Notes under the pieces: generated by a model
Databases searched by the model: none
Seen by the model: the letters and a program-made list of their open reading frames with translations, nothing else
What the model was told of the DNA's origin: nothing
Assembly (NCBI GenBank): GCA_016795325.1
Contig: JAEUHY010000059.1
Location: forward strand, 62,001 to 126,000
From: Planctomycetota bacterium
GTDB taxonomy: Bacteria > Planctomycetota > UBA1135 > GCA-002686595
Direction: 5' to 3'
Length of the DNA stretch: 64,000 nt
Part shown: positions 56,854 through 64,000 of the stretch, in pieces
How positions within the stretch are numbered: the stretch's first letter is position 1
Layout: every line of letters starts with the position of its first letter
Translations under genes and position numbers: made by a program

Positions 56854-59679
56854 GTGAAACACACCCCAGGCTGCCCAAGCCCCGTGAACGTTCTTCCCTG
56901 TGTCGCGCTCGCGCTGTTCGCCGCGCCCGCGCTCGCCCAAACCCCGCTCTTCGAGAGCTTTCGCTCCTCGCACCTCGCGAGCGGTTGGATCCTGCACCCG
57001 CTCGGCGATGTCGACGCCGATGGACGGCTCGACTTTGCGCTCGCGGCCCCGACGCGCGGCGCGCGCGATGGTCTGGGCGAGCTCTCGTTCCTGTGCTCGC
57101 CGGGCGTCGACGGACTTCGCCCGCAGCGCGTGTTCCACGTCGCGCACCAACGCCTCGGCGCGCTACCCGCTCGCCTCGGTTTCGAACCCGGCGCCGCGTT
57201 CGTGCGCTTGCCGGGCGAGAACGTGCGCTTCGCCGTCGGTGCGCCGGGCGCAGGCAGCGACGGCCAGTCGTGCGGCGTCGTCGAACTCTTCGAGGGCTTT
57301 CCGACGCCCGCGCCGCTGCGCCGCTTCAAAGGCGATCGCGCGGGCGACGAGTACGGGGCCGCGCTCGCGCTCGTGCCCGACCTCGATGGCGACAGCGAGC
57401 CTGAGCTCGCGATCGGCGCGCCGGGCGCGAGCACTGGCCGAATCGAACTGGTGTCGATCAAGGACGGCTCGCTGCTGCGTGTACTCGCGCCCCCGGCGAC
57501 GAAGGGGCAGTACGAGCCGCAATGCTTCGGCGCTTCGCTCGCGTTGACGACGAGGCGGATCAGGGAACGCACTGAGCCCGTGCTCGTGGTCGGCGATCCC
57601 GACTGCGACGCGGGGAGAGGCGCGCTCGTCGTGTGCACGCTCGGAAGCCCGCCGACGTATTCCGCGATCAAGGGGCTGGAGGCGAAAGGAGGCCTTGGTG
57701 CTCGTGTCGTGGCCGACGACCTCGACGGCGACGGCGTCGCCGAGTGGATCGCCGTCGGCGCGGGCGGCAGCACTACTGCGGCGCGTGTCGTGTGCATCGG
57801 CTCAGAGTCGAGCGAACGTCGCTGGACGTTCGTCGCTCCGACTTCCGCTGCGTCGCCGCGCGATCTACACCTCGCGACCTGCGGCGACCTAAACGGCGAC
57901 GGCGTGCTCGAGGTGCTCTTCACGTACGTGCCGGAAGACAACCCCAAGCGCGGCGAACTGCACGTGCTCTCCGGTCGTGACGGGAGCGAGCTGCACACCA
58001 TCCGCAGCGTCGATCGCGATCCGGGCGGCGCCGTGCCGCAGCGCCGCAGCTACCGCGGCGACACCGCGGGACTTGCGCTCGGCGGACGACTGAGCGCAGT
58101 CGACGCCGGCGATCACGACGGCGACGGCGTCAGCGAGATCTGGTTGGCGGCTGGTTCAGCCAGCGGATCGGCCGATTTTCCAGTCTTGGCGTTGTTCTCG
58201 GGGCGCGAGCTTTGCCGGCCAGCGGAGCTCGAGAAGCCGACGGCGCCCGACATCTTGATTCCGCGCGCAGCGCCGCCCGAGGTCGGTGACAACACACGCA
58301 AGTCTGTCTCGATCGCGGAAGTGCCGGCGCACTTTGCGTACAGCTCGAGTGGCACAAATGGGCTATGTCAGTCCAGCGCTCTGGGGGAGTTCGTGGCGGT
58401 GCTCGAAGACATCAACCGCGACGGCCGTGATGAGATCTTGGTGTGCGGTGTGGCGCATCTGGAAGGGTGCGATGTGCGCGTGCTTTCGGGAGCCTCAGGC
58501 GTCAAGCTCGCCGAGCACACGGGACTCGACTTCACCGCTGCGGCATCTGTCGGAGACCGCGATGGCGACGGAGCAGCGGATCTGTTGCTCGGTGGATCAG
58601 AGCTCACATACCGCTTCTGCGAGGCACTTGGAGAGCTGCGGTTCGCCACGGCGCTCGAGCCGAAACACTGGGCGTCTGTGCTTGAAGCTCCATCGGGCCA
58701 TCCCGGGTATGGGCGGGTCGGTGGCATCGCATGGATCGACGATCAAGATGCGGACGGGCTACTCGATATCGCGGTGGGGCTGTTGAGCTGGTCGCCGAGC
58801 CCTGCAGCGGCGTCCCTCGAGGCGCGACGATCGAAAGTCGCGATACTCGCAGCCAAAGCCAAAGACTCGCTTGTGCTTCGGCACGTTGCGGTGAGACCCG
58901 AACAACTCGAGCACGACGACGCCTTCGGCTGGGCGCTGGATTGGGGCGGAGACTGGGACGGCGATGGACACGCGGACCTCGCGGTCGGCGCGCCGCTCGA
59001 CAGCACTCGCGCGACGCAAGCGGGCGCCGTGCACATCTACAGCGGCGCGACTTGGACGCGCCTCGCCACGTTCGTCAGTGACACGGAGCGCGAAGGCTTC
59101 GGCCGCCAAGTCGCGTGGACCGCGGATCTCGACGGAGATGCTCGGGGCGAACTCGTAGTTGCTGCGCCCTGGAGCGCAGCGGCGGCGAGCGCGGATCGGT
59201 TCCGCGGACGTGTCGTCGTGCTCTCGTCGAAACTCAGCGCACCGCTCTACGAGCTTCACGGTCCGTGGAGCGGCGCGGCCTTCGGCGCCAGTCTCGCGAT
59301 CGCTGACTTCGACGGAGACGGTCGACAGGAACTCGCGATTGGCGCTCCGGGCGCGTGGGGCGGCGAGCCGCCGCCGCACGGGCTCGTGAGCATCCACGCG
59401 CTTACGGATGGCCGGGAGTTGCTCGCGCTTCGCGGTGCGGACGTACTGCCGGCGGCCTACGACCACGAAGCGTGGAGCGGCGGCGCACTTTCGATCGAAC
59501 GTGGCGGCCAACCCACGATCCTGCGCTTCGGCCGCGCGCTCGCCGCTCCGCGCGATCTCGACGGCGACGGCCGCGCCGACCTCGTCATCGGCGATCCGAG
59601 CAACCTCGGACCGCACTCCGTGGGCACGGTCTACGCGCTCTCAGGCGCGGAACTCGTCAAGCGTTTCGCGCCGCGCTGA
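56854..59679 (+). CDS. Large secreted FG-GAP/VCBS repeat protein
   Basis: The protein has 941 residues from a GTG at 56854 (GTG at 56884 is an alternative that would shorten the leader by 10 residues). The signal peptide ends LALFAAPALAQ. About a dozen FG-GAP units are visible with calcium loops such as GDVDADGRLDFALAAP, PDLDGDSEPELAIGAPG, DDLDGDGVAEWIAVG, GDLNGDGVLEVLF, GDWDGDGHADLAVGAP, ADFDGDGRQELAIGAPG and RDLDGDGRADLVIGDP. They should form two propellers. It lacks either type of planctomycete C-terminal domain, unlike most other propellers here, and ends LVKRFAPR. Confidence 0.88.
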   Translation: MKHTPGCPSPVNVLPCVALALFAAPALAQTPLFESFRSSHLASGWILHPLGDVDADGRLDFALAAPTRGARDGLGELSFLCSPGVDGLRPQRVFHVAHQRLGALPARLGFEPGAAFVRLPGENVRFAVGAPGAGSDGQSCGVVELFEGFPTPAPLRRFKGDRAGDEYGAALALVPDLDGDSEPELAIGAPGASTGRIELVSIKDGSLLRVLAPPATKGQYEPQCFGASLALTTRRIRERTEPVLVVGDPDCDAGRGALVVCTLGSPPTYSAIKGLEAKGGLGARVVADDLDGDGVAEWIAVGAGGSTTAARVVCIGSESSERRWTFVAPTSAASPRDLHLATCGDLNGDGVLEVLFTYVPEDNPKRGELHVLSGRDGSELHTIRSVDRDPGGAVPQRRSYRGDTAGLALGGRLSAVDAGDHDGDGVSEIWLAAGSASGSADFPVLALFSGRELCRPAELEKPTAPDILIPRAAPPEVGDNTRKSVSIAEVPAHFAYSSSGTNGLCQSSALGEFVAVLEDINRDGRDEILVCGVAHLEGCDVRVLSGASGVKLAEHTGLDFTAAASVGDRDGDGAADLLLGGSELTYRFCEALGELRFATALEPKHWASVLEAPSGHPGYGRVGGIAWIDDQDADGLLDIAVGLLSWSPSPAAASLEARRSKVAILAAKAKDSLVLRHVAVRPEQLEHDDAFGWALDWGGDWDGDGHADLAVGAPLDSTRATQAGAVHIYSGATWTRLATFVSDTEREGFGRQVAWTADLDGDARGELVVAAPWSAAAASADRFRGRVVVLSSKLSAPLYELHGPWSGAAFGASLAIADFDGDGRQELAIGAPGAWGGEPPPHGLVSIHALTDGRELLALRGADVLPAAYDHEAWSGGALSIERGGQPTILRFGRALAAPRDLDGDGRADLVIGDPSNLGPHSVGTVYALSGAELVKRFAPR

Positions 59680-59909
59680 ACGAGCGTCCGAAAGCAGCTC
59701 CAAGTTGACATCCACCGGCGCTTCACGCGCTCCCCGCGGTGTTTGCGCCCCGGCACGTCTGGCTGCGGCGGAACTGCGCCGTCGCAGCCGCACCCAGCTC
59801 ACGCAGGACGTGATTTCTCGCCGACCCGCCGGTGTTTACGACGCGGGCGACGCTTGCAGCGAGCGCGCGCGCCCGCTTCGATGGCGCCGTGCAAGCCTCG
59901 ACGCCGCCC

Positions 59910-60794
59910 GTGTCCACGTCCTTTGTTCCCCGCCGCATCCGCGCTGGTTCGTGGCGCGTCACGGCGCTCTCCGACGGCTTCTTCCGGCTCGACGGCGGAG
60001 CGATGTGGGGTGTGGTGCCCAAGAACCTGTGGGCCTCGCTGACGCCGCCCTGGCCCGACAACACGATCCGCATGGCGCTGCGGCCGTTCCTCGCGGAACG
60101 CGGCGTGCACAAGGTCGTGATCGAAGTCGGCGTCGGCCAGCGCTGGGACGAGAAGCAGCGCCGCATCTACGGGCTCGAGCCGACGACGACGCTCGAGCAG
60201 AGCCTGCGCGCCTGCGGCGTCGATCCGCGCGAGATCACGCACGTGATCGCTTCGCACTGCCACTGGGACCACATCGGCGCCGCGGTGACGCTGCGCGACG
60301 GAGCGCCCGCGCCGCTGTTCGCGAATGCGCGTCATTTCGCGCCGAAGATCGAGGTCGCGATGGCGCACAAGCCCGGCCACGCGCGCAAGGGCTCGTACCG
60401 CGTCGAGGACATCGAGCCCATCGAACGCGCCGGGCTGCTGACGAGCTTCGAAGGTGAAATCGAGGTCCTGCCGGGCCTCTTCGTCCACCAACTCGGCGGC
60501 CACTCCGACGGCGTGTCGGTCGTGGTGCTCGACGGCGACAGCACGGATCCCGCGGCGCCTGGCGCGATCTTCTGGAGCGACGTCGTGCCGACCACGCACC
60601 ACATCCAGCCGCCCTACATCATGGCCTACGACATCGACGTCGTGCGTTCGTTCGAGCAGCGCTCGGCGTGGCTCGAGCGGGCGGCGGAGCGCCGCTGGAC
60701 GGGCCTTTTCTACCACGACGAAACGCGCGCCTTCGGGCGCATCGAACGCGACGGCAAGCGCTACAAGCTGGTCGAGATCGAGGGCGCCGCGTGA
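59910..60794 (+). CDS. Metallo-beta-lactamase-fold hydrolase
   Basis: The protein has 294 residues from a GTG at 59910; in-frame starts at 59832 and 59889 would add poorly conserved N-terminal residues. The metal site HCHWDH is at 116-121 (HxHxDH), with later ligands in QLGGHSDGVSVVV (His) and IFWSDVVPTTHHIQ (Asp, His). Family members hydrolyse a wide range of esters, lactones and thioesters, so the substrate is open. No signal peptide, so cytoplasmic. The usual VDTG strand end reads IEVG here. The following gene overlaps by 4 bp (GTGA). Confidence 0.9.
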   Translation: MSTSFVPRRIRAGSWRVTALSDGFFRLDGGAMWGVVPKNLWASLTPPWPDNTIRMALRPFLAERGVHKVVIEVGVGQRWDEKQRRIYGLEPTTTLEQSLRACGVDPREITHVIASHCHWDHIGAAVTLRDGAPAPLFANARHFAPKIEVAMAHKPGHARKGSYRVEDIEPIERAGLLTSFEGEIEVLPGLFVHQLGGHSDGVSVVVLDGDSTDPAAPGAIFWSDVVPTTHHIQPPYIMAYDIDVVRSFEQRSAWLERAAERRWTGLFYHDETRAFGRIERDGKRYKLVEIEGAA

Positions 60795-61504
60795 GCGCCG
60801 CGACGCCCAGTGCGCTCGCCATCCTCGCGCGCGCGGCCGAGCGCTACGCGAGTTGCCGCAGTTACCAGGACGCCGGCGAGCTCGTCGACGTGCTCGTCAA
60901 CGGACCCAAACCGTGGCAACGCCGCACCTCGCGCAAGTCGTTCCAGACAGCCTTCGTGCGGCCGGATCGGCTGCTGTTCGAGTTCAAGGAGCGCACGCTC
61001 GGCCCCGAGGCCGAATGGCCGCACTTCGCGCTGTGGAGCAACGCGTCGGGCGTGCGCGAGTGGTCGACGTTCCTGGCCGAGGAAACGCCGCGCAGCACGC
61101 GCTTCGACGCGCTCGCCACGGCGCTCAACTCGGAGGAGCTGCTGTACTTCGGCACACGCGCCAGAGTTCCGCGTTTGCTGCTGGGGCTGGGCGAACCCGC
61201 GGAATTCGCCGCGTACGAGAGCTTGGACGTGGTCGACGTCGACGAGCTCGACGGCCGTCGCTGCTGGCGCATCGCCGCGCGCCGCGAAGGCCGGCCCGAG
61301 ACGCTGTGGATCGACTGCGAGGACCACGCGCTGCGCCGCGTGCACGAACGCACCTACTTCGATCCGACCGTCGAACGCGTGCTGCTGCCCAAGGGCTCGC
61401 CGGTTTCGCTCGTGAGCAAGTTCACGACCGAGACCACGACCTTCTACTCGCCGCGTTTCGACGTCGCGCTGGACGAGAGCGTGTTCGCGATCACGCCGCC
61501 CTGA
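60791..61504 (+). CDS. Uncharacterised protein, possibly LolA/DUF2092-like
   Basis: The protein has 237 residues from a GTG at 60791, coupled to the hydrolase gene. It begins ILARAAERYASCRSYQDAGELVDVL and continues in beta-strand pairs (FVRPDRLLFEFKERT, CWRIAARREGRPETLWIDCEDHALRRVHE), the order seen in LolA/LppX-like half-barrels and DUF2092. However, no signal peptide is visible, so periplasmic lipid carriage is not supported. It is probably a functional partner of the hydrolase. Confidence 0.6.
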   Translation: MSAATPSALAILARAAERYASCRSYQDAGELVDVLVNGPKPWQRRTSRKSFQTAFVRPDRLLFEFKERTLGPEAEWPHFALWSNASGVREWSTFLAEETPRSTRFDALATALNSEELLYFGTRARVPRLLLGLGEPAEFAAYESLDVVDVDELDGRRCWRIAARREGRPETLWIDCEDHALRRVHERTYFDPTVERVLLPKGSPVSLVSKFTTETTTFYSPRFDVALDESVFAITPP

Positions 61505-61511
61505 GCGCGCC

Positions 61512-62369
61512 TCAGGGCAGCACGAAGTCGACGATCGTCACCGAGCCCGCCACGACGACACGGCCGTCGCTGCGCTCTTCGCGGGCGCCGAACTGCGCCA
61601 CGATGTCGTACGTGCCCGGATCGACTCCGAGCAACACGTAGTTGCCGTCGGCTTCGCTCGCGGTGGTCTGCACGGCCAGAGCGAGGTCGTCCTCACCCGG
61701 TGCGAGCACGTACACCGTTGCGTCGCCGAGCCCCACGAGCTGTCCCGTTCCGTCGTGCTCGCGCACGGCGCCGCGCAGTTCGCCGGTCTGGGAGAGGTTC
61801 GAGACCTTCACGACCGGGAGCAGCTGGTACCAGTTCGCGTCGAGCGGATCGTTGCCCGGGACGGCCTTGAAGGTCTTGGTCAGATCGAAGTCGAGCAGCA
61901 GCGTGCGCGCGACGCCGTCCTGCACCGCGAGCGGCGGCGTGATGTTGAGTTTGAGCCCCGAGTTCGCCGTGCTCGTGAGGTGCAGCGTGTCCTGCGCGGT
62001 CGAGAACTCGTCGCCGTCGATCAAGCGCAGGTAGGCGTCGGAGATCACCAACCGAACCTGGTCGTACGAGCCCACGGGCAGCGAGCTGCTCACGAGTTCC
62101 TGCGTCACTCCGTTGCGCAGTCCGGCGAGGTCGAACTCGATCGTCGAACCCGAGTGCAGCGTGCGGAAGCCGCCGGGGCCGCGGATCTGGATTTCGTCGA
62201 CCCACAGCCGCGCCTCGGACACCAGGCCGTGCGCGAAGGGCGCGTCGGTCACCTCGAGCGTGAGGCCGCCGTTGCCGCGCGGGCCGAAGTCTGTGCTGTC
62301 TTCGCTGCTTCCGCCGCAGGACGACGTGAGGCCGGTGAGCAGGGCGAGGGCGGGTGTGGCGCGAAGCAT
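61512..62369 (-). CDS. DUF4382 domain lipoprotein with carboxypeptidase-regulatory-like C-terminus
   Basis: The protein has 285 residues. A lipoprotein signal (ATPALALLTGLTSSC) places the lipidated Cys at about residue 18. Residues about 35-200 match DUF4382: LTLEVTDAPFAHGLVSEARLWVDEIQIRG, then VGSYDQVRLVISDAYLRL and LLLDFDLTKTF. Residues about 205-285 read as a CarboxypepD_reg-like sandwich (GELRGAVREHDGTG, ATVYVLAP, ASEADGNYVLLGVDPGTYDIVAQFG). Similar proteins are common in Bacteroidetes and Planctomycetes and their function is unknown. It is probably on the periplasmic face of a membrane. Confidence 0.82.
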   Translation of the reverse strand: MLRATPALALLTGLTSSCGGSSEDSTDFGPRGNGGLTLEVTDAPFAHGLVSEARLWVDEIQIRGPGGFRTLHSGSTIEFDLAGLRNGVTQELVSSSLPVGSYDQVRLVISDAYLRLIDGDEFSTAQDTLHLTSTANSGLKLNITPPLAVQDGVARTLLLDFDLTKTFKAVPGNDPLDANWYQLLPVVKVSNLSQTGELRGAVREHDGTGQLVGLGDATVYVLAPGEDDLALAVQTTASEADGNYVLLGVDPGTYDIVAQFGAREERSDGRVVVAGSVTIVDFVLP

Positions 62370-62517
62370 GGCGGTGCTCAGGGCGAGAGTCGTGGGGTTG
62401 GATCCGCTTTCATTCGAGCAGGGAACCCGCGGTTTGGCCGCGGCGGCGAGGCGTTTGTGCGCGGTCAGAGCCTGAATTTTCTGTCACAGTTGGCCGTCCC
62501 GTCGGAACCAACACGCC

Positions 62518-64000
62518 ATGCAATCCGACTTGAAGCTCCTGTTCCTGCGCTGGCGTGAACACGGCGATCTCGACGCGCTCGCGAGCGTGTTCGACGCGAC
62601 TGCACCCGCGCTCCTGAAGGTCGCGCTGCACCTAGCGCGACGCCGCGACGAGGCCGAGGACCTCGTGCAATCCACCTTCGTCACTGCGCTCGAGCGTTCG
62701 TCGAGCTTCGACGAGCGGCGCGAGCTGCTGCCGTGGCTGTCGGGGATCCTCGCGATGCACGCGCGCAAGCGATTGGACGGTCGATCACGCGATGCGGCCG
62801 TCGAGGCGCTCGAACCTGCCAGCGGCGAGGATCCGCTCGATCAAGCCAGCGCGCGTGAGTTGGAGGCTCTCGTGGCTCGAGCGCTTGACGAGTTGCCCGC
62901 GACCTACGCGCGCGCCGTTCGCGAGCACGTGCAGCACGGCGTGGCGCCGCGTGAATTGGCCGCGCAACTGGGAGTTTCGCGCGTCAACGCCCGGGCACGG
63001 CTGCACCGCGGACTCAAGTTGTTGCGCCGCGCGCTTCCCGCCAGTCTCGGTGCGCGGCTGATCGGTGCGAGCGATCCGCTCGAACGCGTGCGCACGGCGG
63101 TGCTCACGCGCGGCGCGCACTTGACCGGCGCCGGGAGCGCACTCAGCGCCGCGAGTTGGCTCGCAGGCGCTCTCGCGCTGACCACCGTTGTGTGGGGCGC
63201 GGTCGCTGTGTTCGAGCCGACGTCGGGCGAGAGCACTTCGGTTGCTGCTCCGATCCACGACGCGCTGGAAACGAGCGCCGCGGCCGACGCACAACCGGAA
63301 AGTGCGCGATCGGAGGTCGCTCCCGAGGAGTCGACATCGGCGGAAGGCGCTTCGTCGAGCGCCGCAGCGAGCAGCGCCGCGTCGACGGGTGAGCTGGTGC
63401 ACGTGCGCGGTCGCTTGCTGCTTCCCAACGGCGCTCCGGCCGTCGGCGTGCCGCTGCGGTTGAGCGCTCGACCGGCGAACGACGACCTCGTCGCGCGCTT
63501 TGGCGTGCCAGAAAGCTGGACGGGTCCGACGCCCGCGCCGACGGACGCCGAGGGCCGCTTCGAAGTCAGTTTCGAACCGCCGCGTGCATTCCAGTTCTCG
63601 CTCGAGGCTCGGCCGAGCGGGTTCGTGCCCGTGGGCTGGCGCTTTTCCGCTCACGATCCCGACCCGCTTCTCGAGCTCGCACCAGTTCAGCTCGAACGCG
63701 CCGCGACGGTGGTCGTGAACGTGCGCGATGCGGCGGGCGCCGATCTGCGCAGCGGCTGGAGCGTGAGCGTGAGGCCAGCGGAACTCGACGATGACTTCTT
63801 CGACGAGCACCGCGAGGAGAGCGTGTACGTCCCGGTCGAATGGAGCGACTCCCACGGCGCTTTCGTCGCGGACTGTGCGCCCGCTGGGCCCGTGAGCGTG
63901 AGCGCCACGCACCTGCTCGGGCCGTCGATCCGAACGGACGCGTTGGCGCGGCTGGACGACGTCACGGCCGTGCAGCTCTTGTACGCCGGGCCCGACCTCG
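62518..64000 (+). CDS. ECF sigma factor fused to a transmembrane carboxypeptidase-regulatory-like domain (3' end outside window)
   Basis: 494 codons are visible, and the frame is open to the window edge. Residues 1-175 are a complete ECF sigma factor: region 2 with RRRDEAEDLVQSTFVTALE at 41-59 and region 4 with LDELPATYARAVREHVQHGVAPRELAAQLGVSRVNARARLHRGLKLLR at 123-170. A membrane helix follows at about 211-232 (AASWLAGALALTTVVWGAVA), then a Ser/Ala/Glu-rich linker to about 295 and at least two transthyretin-like domains (VRGRLLLPNGAPAVGVPLRL, VNVRDAAGADLRSG). The topology puts the sigma factor in the cytoplasm and the sensor-like part outside. How it would reach DNA, by proteolytic release or while tethered, is unknown. 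Confidence 0.85.
   Translation, partial: MQSDLKLLFLRWREHGDLDALASVFDATAPALLKVALHLARRRDEAEDLVQSTFVTALERSSSFDERRELLPWLSGILAMHARKRLDGRSRDAAVEALEPASGEDPLDQASARELEALVARALDELPATYARAVREHVQHGVAPRELAAQLGVSRVNARARLHRGLKLLRRALPASLGARLIGASDPLERVRTAVLTRGAHLTGAGSALSAASWLAGALALTTVVWGAVAVFEPTSGESTSVAAPIHDALETSAAADAQPESARSEVAPEESTSAEGASSSAAASSAASTGELVHVRGRLLLPNGAPAVGVPLRLSARPANDDLVARFGVPESWTGPTPAPTDAEGRFEVSFEPPRAFQFSLEARPSGFVPVGWRFSAHDPDPLLELAPVQLERAATVVVNVRDAAGADLRSGWSVSVRPAELDDDFFDEHREESVYVPVEWSDSHGAFVADCAPAGPVSVSATHLLGPSIRTDALARLDDVTAVQLLYAGPDL

Overview
The window is very GC-rich bacterial DNA (roughly 70% GC by eye) with GTG starts, stop/start overlaps of the GTGA and TGATG type, and a gene content that points to the Planctomycetota. 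The main clues are large secreted beta-propeller-type proteins (delta-60, HAF, PD40, FG-GAP and RCC1-like repeats) ending in a common Cys-containing domain of about 140 residues, Ser/Thr kinases fused to TPR arrays and paired with ECF sigma factors, and many ECF-type sigma factors. The nearest lineage is probably one of the less-studied marine planctomycete groups. That placement is inference, because no rRNA or marker gene is present.

Layout. 1-6 kb: two tandem delta-60 repeat proteins (the first cut by the window edge) and a propeller-like protein. 6.2-7.3 kb: a single gene of clearly lower GC with a possible HEPN-like helical region, probably acquired. 7.6-12.3 kb: an ECF sigma factor and a TPR-kinase, a long hairpin, and a small membrane protein. 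13-17.8 kb: a sigma-like gene, a helical-repeat protein, a small secreted peptide and a membrane-anchored carboxypeptidase-regulatory-like protein, followed by a remnant of the common C-terminal domain. 17.9-19.2 kb: a secreted or lipoprotein FG-GAP-like protein.

19.7-28.4 kb is the main metabolic operon: thiolase, 3-hydroxybutyryl-CoA dehydrogenase, acyl-CoA dehydrogenase, a MeaB-type GTPase, the large subunit of a B12-dependent acyl-CoA mutase, two small membrane proteins, the B12-binding subunit, an excisionase-type helix-turn-helix protein and a second acyl-CoA dehydrogenase. The large subunit has Phe86 and Gln204 where methylmalonyl-CoA mutase has Tyr and Arg. This favours isobutyryl-CoA mutase activity, linking C4 straight-chain and branched acyl-CoAs.

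28.4-35 kb: a membrane protein and three more secreted repeat proteins. 35.1-40.6 kb: an ECF sigma factor divergent from a second TPR-kinase, a Cys-pair lipoprotein next to a SigZ-like sigma factor, and a secreted dienelactone hydrolase. 40.7-44.6 kb: an operon of three exported proteins, one with a DUF1573-like end. 44.7-46 kb: acetate kinase. 46.2-51.8 kb: two RCC1-like paralogues with conserved leaders and identical C-termini around a DUF1963-like gene. 51.9-54.9 kb: a PDZ lipoprotein and an ECF sigma/anti-sigma pair. 55.1-56.8 kb: ahpC-ahpD with a PerR-type regulator and two 7-1-7 operators. 56.9-64 kb: an FG-GAP protein, a metallo-beta-lactamase-fold hydrolase with a partner, a DUF4382 lipoprotein, and an edge-truncated sigma factor fused to a membrane-spanning sensor-like domain.

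Three themes recur: a secreted propeller repertoire sharing one C-terminal module; dense envelope-to-transcription signalling (at least five sigma factors plus one sigma-like gene and two kinases); and a compact acyl-CoA operon. No tRNA, rRNA, CRISPR array, transposase or integrase was found.
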